Of a stretch of DNA of 64,000 bases, positions 10,775-20,204 are shown piece after piece; position 1 is the stretch's first letter, and each line of letters starts with the position of its first letter. Made by a program: the position numbers and the translations under genes. The DNA comes from JBDHAC01 sp039588215 (GTDB taxonomy: Bacteria; Gemmatimonadota; Gemmatimonadetes; Palauibacterales; Palauibacteraceae). The notes below the pieces were generated by a model that was not told the origin of the DNA, made no database searches, and was given only the letters and a program-made list of their open reading frames with translations. The stretch covers positions 1 to 64,000 of the forward strand of contig JBDHAD010000001.1 in assembly GCA_039588215.1 (NCBI GenBank), in the 5' to 3' direction.

Positions 10775-11602
10775 GTGCCTGAGTTGCCCGAGGTCGAGAC
10801 GATCCGGCGCGAGCTGGAACCAGAGCTCCGCGGTCGGCGGGTCGATCGCCTCTCGGTGCGCAAGCCGGATATTCTCCTCGGCCCCCGCACGGTCCGGGCT
10901 TTTCGAAAACGCGTCGAGGGCCGCGTCATTTCGGCATTGTCGCGACGGGCCAAATACCTGCTCTTCCAGCTGGATGGCATCGAGTTTCTGCAAGTCCAGC
11001 TACGCATGAGCGGCCGCTTCGCGCTGGGTAGGCAGCTACCGAATCCGGACGAGTTCCGGCACGTCGCCGCCGACTTCCGTCTGGACGACGGTCGGACCCT
11101 GTTCTACGACGACGTGCGGCGACTCGGGGGATTCCGAATGCTCACGCACGTCGAGTGGATGCGACTGGAGGAGAGTCTCGGGCCGGAGCCGCTGGAGCCG
11201 GATTTCACGGCGGCTCGACTCCGAGAAATTCTCGCCGGTCGGCGCGCGCCGGTTAAGAACGTGTTGATGGACCAGCGGCGGGTGGCGGGAGTGGGCAACA
11301 TCTACGCGAGCGAGGCGTTGCACGCGGCTCGCATCGACCCCCGTCGCTCGGCCGGACTTCTGGCCGCACCCGAAGTGCAACGCCTCCACCGTGCGGTGCG
11401 GCGTACTCTCGCCAGCGCCCTTGCCCAGGCTGGCACGACGTTCCAGAACTACCGTGCCGTGAATGGCCGCAGCGGCACTTTCCAGTCGCAACTTCGAGTC
11501 TATGGCCGTGCGGGTAAGCCGTGTGCCCGTTGTAAGTCGGAGATCGTCCGCACCGTTCAGGCGGGGCGCAGCACGTTCTATTGTGCGAGGTGCCAGCACT
11601 GA
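10775..11602 (+). CDS. mutM: formamidopyrimidine-DNA glycosylase
   Basis: Base-excision repair enzyme removing 8-oxoguanine and Fapy lesions, with AP-lyase activity. 275 aa. The N-terminus is PELPEVETIRREL: after Met removal Pro1 is the Schiff-base nucleophile and Glu2 the acid. It carries RRAKYLLF, the helix-two-turn-helix region (VAGVGNIYASEALHAARIDP) and a C-terminal zinc finger (CARCKSEIV and FYCARCQ). It starts at GTG 10775, 24 bp after the purD stop. Nei-type enzymes are related, but the intact C-terminal zinc finger and PELPEVE favour MutM. Confidence 0.96.
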   Translation: MPELPEVETIRRELEPELRGRRVDRLSVRKPDILLGPRTVRAFRKRVEGRVISALSRRAKYLLFQLDGIEFLQVQLRMSGRFALGRQLPNPDEFRHVAADFRLDDGRTLFYDDVRRLGGFRMLTHVEWMRLEESLGPEPLEPDFTAARLREILAGRRAPVKNVLMDQRRVAGVGNIYASEALHAARIDPRRSAGLLAAPEVQRLHRAVRRTLASALAQAGTTFQNYRAVNGRSGTFQSQLRVYGRAGKPCARCKSEIVRTVQAGRSTFYCARCQH

Positions 11603-11775
11603 GCTCGACCGTAAGACGACCCGCCGGCGTCCCCCTTTGGGAGGCAGGCATTTGTTCGGACCCATCCCGCAAGCTATCGTCGTATCCGGCGGTGGGGTGA
11701 GGCGAAACAGCCCTTCACGACCTGCGTACTCGCGCACGGTCACCCGACGACGAATCGTACGGCCTTGGCGGCGAC

Positions 11776-12375
11776 GTGCCTGTGGGATACTCGGATCAGA
11801 GCGATCAGGACCTCGTCCAGGGATGCCTTCGAGGTGACGAGCGCGCCGCACGTGAGATCATCCGTCGTTTCGAGAAGCCGGTGTTCTCGCTCATCTATCG
11901 GATGGTGCGCGACCGCGAGCTGGCGGAGGATCTCTCGCAGGAGGCCTTCGTCCGGACGCTCAACAACCTCCGGCGCTACGACCCCTCGTACAAGTTCTCT
12001 TCATGGCTGTTCAAGATCGCGTACAACCTCACGATCGATCATCTCCGCAAGAAAGAGCTGGAAGTCGTGTCCATCCATGGGGCCCCGGACGCCGTCACCC
12101 CGGACCAACAAGCGGCCACCTCGATCGCGCTCGAGACCCGCCACGAGAGACCCGATCAGCTATTCGAGGCGCGGACCCTCGGATCGGAGATCGAGGAAGC
12201 GATCGACGAGCTACGACCGGAGTACCGAACCGCGATCCTGCTGCGGCATGTGGAGGGGCACTCCTACGAAGAGATCTCGGAGATCATGGACGTTCCGCTC
12301 GGCACCGTCAAAACGTACATCCATCGCGCGCGAGGCGAACTGAAGATCGCGCTGCTACACCTGCTGGAGCCCTGA
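11776..12375 (+). CDS. ECF RNA polymerase sigma factor
   Basis: 199-aa ECF sigma of the RpoE-like group. Region 2 is ARREIIRRFEKPVFSLIYR type with the -10-recognition helix AEDLSQEAFVRTLNNL and FSSWLFKIAYNLTIDHLR; region 4 is ELRPEYRTAILLRHVEGH followed by the helix-turn-helix YEEISEIMDVPLGTVKTYIHRAR. It starts at GTG 11776 (a second GTG two codons later is an alternative). The next gene is a zinc-binding anti-sigma, and two envelope-type proteins follow. It probably controls this cluster in response to envelope stress (inference from context). Confidence 0.93.
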   Translation: MPVGYSDQSDQDLVQGCLRGDERAAREIIRRFEKPVFSLIYRMVRDRELAEDLSQEAFVRTLNNLRRYDPSYKFSSWLFKIAYNLTIDHLRKKELEVVSIHGAPDAVTPDQQAATSIALETRHERPDQLFEARTLGSEIEEAIDELRPEYRTAILLRHVEGHSYEEISEIMDVPLGTVKTYIHRARGELKIALLHLLEP

Positions 12376-12475
12376 ATCACGGGCTTTATCCGGGGGCGGG
12401 GTGCCTGAAACCAGACGACCGGGGCTTCCGTAGAGTACACGGGCGCGAGAAGCGCGCCACAGACTGAGGAACGCA

Positions 12476-13072
12476 GTGAGCAAACACCTGACACAGGACG
12501 AGATCGAGCTGTTCGCGAACGCGGGCGGCTCCCCAGCCCCGGAGGCACGCCGCGCGCACGCCGATACGTGTGCGCGGTGTCTCGAGGACATCCGTGCGTG
12601 GCGAGCCCTCGACGGGCTGCTCGTACGATTGAGGCAGATCTCTCCTGCACCCGGCTTCACGAGTCGCGTCATGGGTCGTGTTCGACTGCCGGTGCCCCTG
12701 CACGAGCGTGCGCTGGCGCTCGCCCGGCGCCGCTGGGCCGTGGTCACGGCCGCCGCCGCCACGCTCGCCCTCACAGTCACGGGATCCGCGTACTGGCTGT
12801 TCGGTTCTCAAGGGCTGACACCACTCGAGGTCGGAGTCTTTGTGCTGGGCGGTGCGAGAGACCTCGCCGTGCGCGGATTGCTCGCGCTCGGGCGGGTCGC
12901 GTACGACTTCGGTCTCGTGGATGCGGGCTCGACGTTCGCCGACCAGCTGAGTCCCACGCAGGCGCTCGGTGGGTTGGCGCTGGCCGGGATGATGGGGTTG
13001 CTGGCAGCGGCCACCATGATGCGCTTGATGCGACCGGCACCGCGCTTGGTCGTGACGCCGAGTCGCGATTGA
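12476..13072 (+). CDS. zinc-finger anti-sigma factor, membrane protein
   Basis: 198 aa. The N-terminal ZAS-type motif H-x3-C-x2-C is at H28, C32 and C35 (AHADTCARC), the fold that clamps ECF sigmas. A membrane helix follows at about 88-110 (WAVVTAAAATLALTVTG) and a second hydrophobic segment at about 158-180 (LGGLALAGMMGLLAAATMM). Being encoded 100 bp after the ECF sigma makes it the likely cognate regulator. It starts at GTG 12476. Proteolysis-based release is typical of such pairs but is not shown here. Confidence 0.85.
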   Translation: MSKHLTQDEIELFANAGGSPAPEARRAHADTCARCLEDIRAWRALDGLLVRLRQISPAPGFTSRVMGRVRLPVPLHERALALARRRWAVVTAAAATLALTVTGSAYWLFGSQGLTPLEVGVFVLGGARDLAVRGLLALGRVAYDFGLVDAGSTFADQLSPTQALGGLALAGMMGLLAAATMMRLMRPAPRLVVTPSRD

Positions 13073-13137
13073 AGACCGCGGTCGAGAAGCACCAAAACTA
13101 CATGGGACGGGTTGTGAAACGTCATAGGCGAGGTGAG

Positions 13138-14706
13138 ATGAGGAAGTCTGGTTGGAGCGGCGCCGGCCGACAGGTCGGCCTGTGCGCGCTCGCGTGGCTC
13201 GTCGCCGGGAGCGGGGTATCGGTCGCCCAAGAGGCCGAGGTCGCGTCGAGCGCGGTGACGCTTTCGTCGCGTCAGGGAGGCCGGGCCGAGCTCACCATCG
13301 AGCTCGCGGACGGCACCGAGCACCGCGTCACGTTCGACGGGGGCGTGATCCGGATCGACGATCAACAGGTCGGTGCTTACGAAGAGGGCGGCGCCCTCAG
13401 CGGGTCCTGGCGCGGATTGCTCCGCGAGCAGCTCGAGTTGGATCAGACCGGGTTGCGTGACCGACTGCTCGAGTGGCGGGCCAGCGAGTTGACCGGCGCA
13501 GAGGCGGATGCCGCGGATGCGCTGTATGCGAGGCTCGGGCGGTTGCTCGGTGCTGCGGAACCGGTCGCTCCCACAGCCGAGGCGGCCGCAACCGTCACCG
13601 GACCGGGAGGTCGTCAACTGGCGATCGCACCCGGTGGGATCGGCTTCGAGGAGCTCGCCCGAGAGCTCGAGCGGCTCCAAGGCTCGCTCGCCTCGTTGAG
13701 CGACGCGGCACGAGACGCGGGAAGCCGTCTGGCGCTGATCGTTCACGACGACTACGCAATCTCCCCCGGCAGCGCGATCGAGGGCAATCTCGCGCTCCTC
13801 GATGGTACGCTGGAGATCGGTGGAACCGTCGCCGGCGACGTGCTGGTCCTGAACGGTGAGCTCGTTCTGGCCGATGGCGCTCGGATCGAGGGCGACATCT
13901 TGCAGGCCGGTGGCTCGGTGGATACGCAGGGCGGCGTGGTAGCCGGGGAGATCCTCTCCGACGTCGCGGTGAGCCCCTCACGATCGAGCGGACCGGTGAC
14001 CGCCGTGGCGCCCGAGGTCCGGGTGAGGACCCCGGTCGTCGAACGGACCCGTGTACGGCGTGATCGCGGTCCCTTCGGTCGGGTCACGCACAACCTGGGT
14101 CACGCCGCGCAGGACTTCACGGGAACCCTCAGCGCGTTCCTCGCCCTCGGCGTGCTCGGACTGTTGACGGTGTACTTCGGCCGGCGGCGTCTCGAGATGG
14201 TCGCGGACACGGTTCGTCACGAGTTCGCGCGCTCGTTCGCCATGGGCTTGGCGGGCGAGGTGTTGTTCTTCCCGGCCTTGCTGATCATGACGGTGTTGGT
14301 GATCACGATTCCGGTGATCCCGTTCTTCGTGATCGGCACCGGACTGGCCATGTTGTGCGGCTATCTCGCCGTCGCGCATGGCGCCGGAGAGATGTTCGCC
14401 CAGCGCAGGTACCGGTACGAGTGGCTCGAGCGTCTGCGCCGATCGAACTCCTACTACTACGTGCTCAGCGGGCTCGTCCTGCTTCTGATCCCGTTCGTGC
14501 TCGCGGCCGCCCTGTGGGTGTTCGGAGGCTTGCTCGGATTCCTACGCGGCATGGTGGTGTTCGTCGCGTGTGTCGCGACGTGGGTCTTGTGCACGAGCGG
14601 GTTCGGCGCGGTGCTTCTGACGCGTGCGGGGTCGCGGAGCGTGGTGGTGGATTGGGGGGCAACCGAGCCGGATGTCGAGCCTGAGGGTGAGGTGTCCGAT
14701 GCGTAA
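13138..14706 (+). CDS. bactofilin-like polymer-forming protein with C-terminal membrane domain
   Basis: 522 aa starting at ATG 13138 with AGGTGAG immediately upstream. A signal peptide covers about 1-31 (ending SVAQE). Residues about 35-190 are an acidic unclassified region. Residues about 200-270 are short beta-repeats of the polymer-forming/bactofilin type (GNLALLDGTLEIGG, GDVLVLNGELVLADGARIEGDIL). From about 320 there are four or more membrane helices (FLALGVLGLLTVYFG, LLIMTVLVITIPVIPFF, VLLLIPFVLAAALWVFG, GMVVFVACVATWVL). The acidic tail is cytoplasmic or periplasmic. It lies in the sigma/anti-sigma cluster, so it is probably a regulated envelope component; exact role unknown. Open frame upstream of 13138 is a shadow of the anti-sigma gene. 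Confidence 0.8.
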   Translation: MRKSGWSGAGRQVGLCALAWLVAGSGVSVAQEAEVASSAVTLSSRQGGRAELTIELADGTEHRVTFDGGVIRIDDQQVGAYEEGGALSGSWRGLLREQLELDQTGLRDRLLEWRASELTGAEADAADALYARLGRLLGAAEPVAPTAEAAATVTGPGGRQLAIAPGGIGFEELARELERLQGSLASLSDAARDAGSRLALIVHDDYAISPGSAIEGNLALLDGTLEIGGTVAGDVLVLNGELVLADGARIEGDILQAGGSVDTQGGVVAGEILSDVAVSPSRSSGPVTAVAPEVRVRTPVVERTRVRRDRGPFGRVTHNLGHAAQDFTGTLSAFLALGVLGLLTVYFGRRRLEMVADTVRHEFARSFAMGLAGEVLFFPALLIMTVLVITIPVIPFFVIGTGLAMLCGYLAVAHGAGEMFAQRRYRYEWLERLRRSNSYYYVLSGLVLLLIPFVLAAALWVFGGLLGFLRGMVVFVACVATWVLCTSGFGAVLLTRAGSRSVVVDWGATEPDVEPEGEVSDA

Positions 14707-15643
14707 TCCCGGTGGCCCCACGCGTCCGTTGATCCGGACCGCGGCGCTGCTGGCGACCGCCTTACTCGGAGCCACCGCGGCACCGGCGATCGCCCAGGAG
14801 TGGCGTGATTTCCGCGCCGCCCGGCAATCAGAGGGCTTCGCGTCCCTCGATGCGGAGATCGTGTATGGGATCGGACGACTGACGATCACGCGCTCCGCGC
14901 AGCCGTTCCTGTACGACATTCGGATGCGGTACGACGCCGAGCGGTTCGCGCCGGTCCGGAGCTGGAACGTGGAGAACGGTCAGGGGAGGCTGCGCGTCGC
15001 CCTCACCTCGGCGGGCCTCACGGACGAGGACGACCGGCACGTCAAGGTGCACCTCGACGACTTCGACCTCGACCTCAACTTCGACGACCTTACGAGGGTG
15101 GGAGACTCCGACGGCCGGCTCGCCCTGGAGCTTCATCCGGGCATTTCGACGGACCTCCGCATCCGGGCCGGCGCCTCGGACAACCGGCTCGAATTGGGCG
15201 GACTCTCCCTTAGCTCGCTTGACGTCGCCACCGGGGCCAGCAGCACACGCCTCTCCTTCGATGACGCAAATCTGCGCCGTATGAGTCAGCTGACGCTCAA
15301 GGCCGGGGCGGCCGAGTTTCAGGCCGAGAAGCTCGGAAACGCGCGCTTCGATCATCTCAGCTTTCACGGTGGCGTCGGGGAGGTCACGCTGGACTTCACC
15401 GGCACCTGGGAGCGAAGCGCCACGGCTTCGATCAACATGAAGCTCGGCGAGTTGAAGCTGAGGCTGCCGAGCGACCTCGGCGTACGAATCCGCCGCACTT
15501 CGCTCTTCCTCGCTTTCGACGCAGAGGGTTTCACCGAGGTCGGGGACGCGTACCAGACGGCCAACTGGGACGCGGCTGATGTCCGGCTCGAGATCGAGCT
15601 GGATGCCGCGGTCGGCACGGTCAAGGTAGATCTGGTTCCCTAG
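14699..15643 (+). CDS. exported adhesin/toast-rack-like beta protein
   Basis: 314 aa. The ATG at 14699 overlaps the upstream stop by 8 nt and is preceded by GAGGGTGAGG. It has a signal peptide ending APAIAQE. The mature part is a beta-helix-like succession of short strands (LRIRAGASDNRLELGGLSLSSLDVATG is typical of it), ending in a segment like the LiaF/DUF2154 toast-rack fold (GVGEVTLDFTG, MKLGELKLRLPSDLGVRI). The family is common in envelope-stress operons; binding partner unknown. It closes the ECF cluster; the next gene is convergent. Confidence 0.75.
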   Translation: MRNPGGPTRPLIRTAALLATALLGATAAPAIAQEWRDFRAARQSEGFASLDAEIVYGIGRLTITRSAQPFLYDIRMRYDAERFAPVRSWNVENGQGRLRVALTSAGLTDEDDRHVKVHLDDFDLDLNFDDLTRVGDSDGRLALELHPGISTDLRIRAGASDNRLELGGLSLSSLDVATGASSTRLSFDDANLRRMSQLTLKAGAAEFQAEKLGNARFDHLSFHGGVGEVTLDFTGTWERSATASINMKLGELKLRLPSDLGVRIRRTSLFLAFDAEGFTEVGDAYQTANWDAADVRLEIELDAAVGTVKVDLVP

Positions 15644-15721
15644 CCGCTCGTACAAGCTGGAGCGCGGGCCGCGTCTCCACCGAGCCCACCGACGACCGCC
15701 AGCGGATCTGTCCGACGGCCG

Positions 15722-16645
15722 CTAGCCGACCGGGGCGAGCGCCTCGAACTCGTCGAGCCGGCGAGCCGTCTCCTCCGCGACCCGCGTCAGGGCGAGCGCT
15801 TCGGGCGCTGTCGGGCGACCCACGACCGTGGGGCAGCCGCGATCCCCCTCCTCACGTACGGCTACGCCGAGCGGAATCGCCCCGAGGAACGGGAGCTCCA
15901 GGGAGGCCGCGAGCCGCTCGCCTCCGCCTGCACCGAAGATCTCATGCGTGGTCCCGCAGTCGGGGCAGGCGAAACCCCGCATGTTCTCGACGATGCCAAG
16001 GACCGGCACATCGAGCTTCTCGAACATGCGGATCCCCTTGAGCACGCCTCCGACGGCCACGTCCTGCGGCGTCGTTACCATGACCGCCCCGCTGACTTTC
16101 ACGAGCTGGCACAGCGACAGCTGCGCGTCTCCCGTGCCGGGTGGCAGGTCCACGATCAAGTAGTCCAGCGGTCCCCACCGAACCTGCTCCAGGAACTGCC
16201 GTACCACCCCCATGATGATGGGCCCCCGCCAGATGGCGGGGGTGTCCTCGTCGACCAGGAACCCGATGCTCATCAGCTTGACGCCGTGTGCCTCGATCGG
16301 GATCACTTGATCGTCAGCCATCTTCGGCTTTTCGCGGACACCAAACATGGTCGGGATATCGGGGCCATATATGTCGGCGTCGAGCAAACCGACGCTATGC
16401 CCGGCGTTCGCCCAGGCGGCGGCCAGGTTGGTCGACACGGTCGATTTCCCGACGCCGCCTTTACCGGAGCTGACGCCTACCACATGACGGACTCCCGGCA
16501 TATGCGGGGCTTCGGTTGGGTGGCGCCGCGCCGCTTCGCCCGCGCCGTGGGCCGGCACCGGTCTGGCACCCTGATCGGGTGTTGCGGCCGGCTGGCCAAA
16601 AACCGGCAAGGAGCGTGAAGATCCAGGAGTATTCTTATCAGTCAT
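15722..16645 (-). CDS. Mrp/NBP35-type Fe-S cluster carrier ATPase
   Basis: P-loop NTPase that transfers Fe-S clusters to apoproteins. 307 aa. The deviant Walker A GKGGVGKS is at 61-68, with LLDADIYGPDIP, VDLPPGTGD, and the CxxC cluster ligands C227 and C230 (FACPDCG). The usual N-terminal DUF59/MIP18 domain is absent; instead residues 1-48 are low-complexity and Pro/Ala-rich. The upstream neighbour on the same strand, 74 bp away, is an Nfu-type scaffold, consistent with a small Fe-S maturation unit. Confidence 0.93.
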   Translation of the reverse strand: MTDKNTPGSSRSLPVFGQPAATPDQGARPVPAHGAGEAARRHPTEAPHMPGVRHVVGVSSGKGGVGKSTVSTNLAAAWANAGHSVGLLDADIYGPDIPTMFGVREKPKMADDQVIPIEAHGVKLMSIGFLVDEDTPAIWRGPIIMGVVRQFLEQVRWGPLDYLIVDLPPGTGDAQLSLCQLVKVSGAVMVTTPQDVAVGGVLKGIRMFEKLDVPVLGIVENMRGFACPDCGTTHEIFGAGGGERLAASLELPFLGAIPLGVAVREEGDRGCPTVVGRPTAPEALALTRVAEETARRLDEFEALAPVG

Positions 16646-16719
16646 GCGCCAGCGGGATCGGGACGTTCAGTGGTCGTACACGAAAAGCACCGGGACTGGC
16701 CCCCGGCGCGGGCCGGCCG

Positions 16720-16980
16720 CTATTCGATCGCTTCGACGGATCGAACCTCCGGGATCGTCATGCGCAGGCTCTGCTCGATGCCGGCCCGTAGCGTCGCCAT
16801 GGACATCGGACACGCGTAGCACGCTCCGACCATCCGCACTTGCACCTGACCGGACGCCTCGTCGAAATGAACGAGCTCTATGTCTCCACCATCCGCCCGC
16901 ACCGCGGGACGGATACGGTCCAAGACGTCTTCTATTCTTTCGAGCGCCGGAGGGGTGCCCTTCAATGAGGTGTCGGCCAT
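16720..16980 (-). CDS. NifU C-terminal-domain Fe-S scaffold protein
   Basis: 86-aa Nfu-type protein: RIRPAVRADGGDIELVHFDE, then the CxxC cluster ligands in GACYACPMSMATLRAGIEQSLR. It binds a 4Fe-4S cluster between two subunits and hands it to targets. I use the ATG at 16980 (MADTSLKG); an in-frame ATG seven codons earlier is possible. Its proximity to the Mrp-type carrier supports cooperative function. Confidence 0.92.
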   Translation of the reverse strand: MADTSLKGTPPALERIEDVLDRIRPAVRADGGDIELVHFDEASGQVQVRMVGACYACPMSMATLRAGIEQSLRMTIPEVRSVEAIE

Positions 16981-17139
16981 TGCATGACGGGTTCGTGACA
17001 TTCGACGAAGGGGCGTTTTCGCTTGTATTCGCGCGCTGTTTCCCCCTCCGCGCCGCGCGCGGAAGCTACTGGGGGGCTGATACCCCGTCAACGAGATTCG
17101 GGTCTCCTACACGGCAGCCTGGCAGGCCGCCAGATCTCT

Positions 17140-19617
17140 TCAGCGGCCTGCGGGCTCCAACCGCAATGTCGAGACGGCGCGAGCGCGGGCAGAGTCCGCG
17201 TCCAACGGCACCTCGATCAGCCGGCTCTCGGGCCAGCGATCGTTCATGTCCCGGTAGTGGCGGCTCAGAGGGTTCCCACTCTGACCGGTCGGCAAGAGGA
17301 AGTACCCCCGGGCTCGGTCGGGTCCGAGGTGTGCGATGAACCGCTCGCTCGGTCCGTACTCGCTCAAGATGGGAAGCTCCCACGAGCTCGAATCGAGCGA
17401 GCGCCAGCGCACCGGATCGTCGGGGCGCACCGTATAGGGTCCCCCGACTCCGGGGTACGGCCCGATGTGGAATCCGAACAGTCGATTCAGCCAGTCGATC
17501 TGCCCCAGCAGGTGTCTGGAGCGCTCCAGGTGGGCCTCCCCCCAGCGCCGGCCAGCGGCGTGCCGTATCGCGGCACGCATCACCTCTTCCTCGATGTCTC
17601 CCAGAGATTCCTTGTCCGGGGTGCGCACGTCATCGACCCAGGCGCCATCCCCGACTTCGAGGATCCGGAGAAGCGCGCCATCCGGGAACCATCCTCCGGA
17701 TTCTCCATCGTACTCGTCCGCGGCGATCCGCCCGCGCAGCATGTAAAGCCACACGTGAAACAGGGTCGCCTGGCTCGACTCGACGTTCACACGCCGATCC
17801 CACGCCTCCAGCTCTCTTGCGACGGAATCGGACCCGATCCGCCGGGCGGCGGCCACGGCGCGATGCAGGAGCAGTTGAGCCCACAGACTGTGCGTGTCCA
17901 GTTGCAGGTCACGCATCTCGTCCACTGTCCAGCCCTTCGCGCTCTGGAGGCGATCGACGATGCGCCGCGCGCGGAACGGGAGCGGATAGTCGACGCCGAC
18001 GAGGCCGTACAGCCGGCTCGATTGGAGGTTGTTCGCGCTTGCGAGGAAGCCGCTCTCCGGCTCGCGGAGGGTCGGCATCGAATCAGCGGGCCAGAACCCG
18101 GCCCACTCGGCGCCCGCGGCATCAGCGGAAATAGGAGTGGCACCATCGAAGCCGACGCGCCGTGGTACGGAACCGCTGAGCCGGTAGCCCAGCTCACCGC
18201 GCGTCGTGGCGTAGATCACGTTTTGATGCGGCGACTGAAAGGCCTGCACGGACTCGTCGAACGCCTCGGCCGTCCGGGCCCGATTCATCGCGAGAAGTCC
18301 TGGCATCTCGGGCCTCGGGTGACGGCCCGTCCACAGCAACGAGAGCGTCAACCCGTCCGCCGGCACCACATCGGTAATCACCGGACCGCGGCGGGTCTCC
18401 CGGACCTCGTGGATGACGGATTCGACGCGACCGCGGACTGCGATCGCCTCACGGCGAATCGAGAACGGCACCCAGCGGTCTCCTGATCGGTACGCGGAGC
18501 CGTCCGGGCTCACGACCTCGAGGGCGAAGTCGGCGTCGTCCACCATCCCGTTGGTGAACGCCCATGCCAGGTTCCGATTGTAGCCAACCACTACTCCCGG
18601 GACGCCCGGGATCGTGATTCCAGCGACATGCAGACCGCTCCTCCGGGCATGTAGTGCGTTTACGTACCAGGTGGCCGGAGCGCGCAGGCCGAGGTGCATG
18701 TCACTGGCAAGCAGCGGATATCCGTCCGAGGTGCGCGCCCCGCTGATGGCCCAAGAGTTGGAGCTGGTGAGCGCGAATCCCGACAGAAAGTCGAGCGGGT
18801 CCCAGCCCGACCCGGAGGCAGCGAGCGCGCCCGCCGGCTCGTCCGCCGCATCTCGCAGTGAAGGCGGAGCCGTGCCTGTCGGTACGTCGAGAACCCTCGG
18901 GGAGGCGGAAGCGAAGGCGCTGTCCCCGGCGCGTCCACGTGCGGGGCCATCCTGCAAGATCGTGGGGCCCCAACGAGGGTAACCGGTCCCGATCTCCGCG
19001 ACTTTTTCGGCGGGCAGCCGAACAGCGGCGCGCGCTCGGTCCAGCTCCGTGCGCCAGCTGGACAGATCGAGAGCCATGATCTTGCCGATGGCCGCCGTGG
19101 CTTGCGGGCTCCACGGCCGCGGGTCGATCCCCAGCACGAGGAATTCCGGCGGCCACGGGCCTTCCCACGTCTCGAGGCGTGCATTCACTCCGTCGGAATA
19201 CGCTTCGAGCAGCTCGCGCTGTGCAGGCGTCAGAGCCGTTACGCTGTGCTCCGCAGCGTCCCACAAGTCAAGCGTGCGGATCAACCGATCGGCCGCGAGG
19301 GCCGCTTCGCCGAACACCTCCGCCAGCTGGCCTCGCGCGATCCGTTGGAACAGCTCCAGCTGCCACAACCGCTCGGACGCGTGAACGAATCCCTGCGCAC
19401 GGTAGAGGTCGCTCTCGGTGGCCGCGTCGAGCGTGGGGATCGCGAACTCATCGAACCAGACTGTCGCTGATGCCTCCAGTTGGACGAGCTCGACGCGACC
19501 GTCGCGGGGTTGGATCGAGCGCCTCAGGTAGAAGTACAGGAGCGTCGACACGAGACCGGTCCCGAGAAGCAGCGCCGCGATCAGGCCGGATAGACGCCGA
19601 TGCAGCGCGTCGCTCAT
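17140..19617 (-). CDS. penicillin-acylase-family N-terminal-nucleophile hydrolase
   Basis: 825-aa Ntn hydrolase (S45 family; members cleave beta-lactam side chains, acyl-homoserine lactones or other amides). An N-terminal membrane anchor or signal lies at about 10-31 (LIAALLLGTGLVSTLLYFYL). The alpha-chain contains ARGQLAEVFGEAALAADRL. The spacer ends at the autocleavage site FALTSSNSWAISG, with Ser286 before Asn as predicted nucleophile. The beta-chain contains DMHLGLRAPATWY, GVVVGYNRNLAWAFTNG and FLASANNLQ. The ATG at 19617 overlaps the stop of the upstream STAS gene by 4 nt (ATGA), so translation is coupled. The substrate cannot be read from sequence. Confidence 0.9.
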   Translation of the reverse strand: MSDALHRRLSGLIAALLLGTGLVSTLLYFYLRRSIQPRDGRVELVQLEASATVWFDEFAIPTLDAATESDLYRAQGFVHASERLWQLELFQRIARGQLAEVFGEAALAADRLIRTLDLWDAAEHSVTALTPAQRELLEAYSDGVNARLETWEGPWPPEFLVLGIDPRPWSPQATAAIGKIMALDLSSWRTELDRARAAVRLPAEKVAEIGTGYPRWGPTILQDGPARGRAGDSAFASASPRVLDVPTGTAPPSLRDAADEPAGALAASGSGWDPLDFLSGFALTSSNSWAISGARTSDGYPLLASDMHLGLRAPATWYVNALHARRSGLHVAGITIPGVPGVVVGYNRNLAWAFTNGMVDDADFALEVVSPDGSAYRSGDRWVPFSIRREAIAVRGRVESVIHEVRETRRGPVITDVVPADGLTLSLLWTGRHPRPEMPGLLAMNRARTAEAFDESVQAFQSPHQNVIYATTRGELGYRLSGSVPRRVGFDGATPISADAAGAEWAGFWPADSMPTLREPESGFLASANNLQSSRLYGLVGVDYPLPFRARRIVDRLQSAKGWTVDEMRDLQLDTHSLWAQLLLHRAVAAARRIGSDSVARELEAWDRRVNVESSQATLFHVWLYMLRGRIAADEYDGESGGWFPDGALLRILEVGDGAWVDDVRTPDKESLGDIEEEVMRAAIRHAAGRRWGEAHLERSRHLLGQIDWLNRLFGFHIGPYPGVGGPYTVRPDDPVRWRSLDSSSWELPILSEYGPSERFIAHLGPDRARGYFLLPTGQSGNPLSRHYRDMNDRWPESRLIEVPLDADSARARAVSTLRLEPAGR

Positions 19618-20204
19618 GCGGTGGGTTCCGCTCGCTCCGCGTTCTCGAGGGCGTGCTGGAAGGACAGATAGGAAGCGCCGTCCGGCAGAATCAGCCGCCG
19701 CGATTCCAGCTCTTCGAACGCCAGCCGTACCTCTTCCTCTCCCTGCTTCAACGTCGCCGCGACGGCGATCGGCGTGGCGCGGCCGATTCGCCAAACCTCA
19801 TGCCATATGAGCGCCGCCAGCCAGTCGATCTCGCCCAACAACAACGGCCGGCCGTCAACGCTCTCTGCGGCGATCGCCAGTCCCTGTCGCGCGAGGGTCG
19901 ATTCGATCGGGCCGAGGTGGTGCTCGGCCACACCCCGGAAGAGGAAGAACCGCCTTCCTTCGCGACCCGGATCGCGCGCGTGACGCACCACGAGCTTCGC
20001 GACCACCTCGTCGGCACAGCTGAAGTCGATGAGCGGCACGTTGCGCAAATCGAGCACTGTGAGCACGTGGCGGTCGAAATCGGCCAGGCGCTCCTCGATG
20101 CTCAACCGCACGGCCCGGCCGGTGTGGCGCGTCACCAAATAGCTGTACAGGCTCGTTTCCGTGACCGCGGGACGCATGGCCTCCTCCGACTCCCGCGCCT
20201 TCAC
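19614..20204 (-). CDS. STAS-like domain protein
   Basis: 196 aa. Residues about 45-75 look like a STAS core (RHVLTVLDLRNVPLIDFSC and ADEVVAKLV), in which the serine of DFSC occupies the usual phospho-acceptor position. The C-terminal half (about 120-190) is helical and wHTH-like (LIWHEVWRIGRATPIAVAATL, then AFEELESRRLILPDG). It overlaps both neighbours by 4 nt: the STAS-ATPase upstream and the acylase downstream. It is probably the partner of the ATPase in a switch of the anti-sigma/antagonist kind; no sigma factor is adjacent. Confidence 0.65.
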   Translation of the reverse strand: MKARESEEAMRPAVTETSLYSYLVTRHTGRAVRLSIEERLADFDRHVLTVLDLRNVPLIDFSCADEVVAKLVVRHARDPGREGRRFFLFRGVAEHHLGPIESTLARQGLAIAAESVDGRPLLLGEIDWLAALIWHEVWRIGRATPIAVAATLKQGEEEVRLAFEELESRRLILPDGASYLSFQHALENAERAEPTA

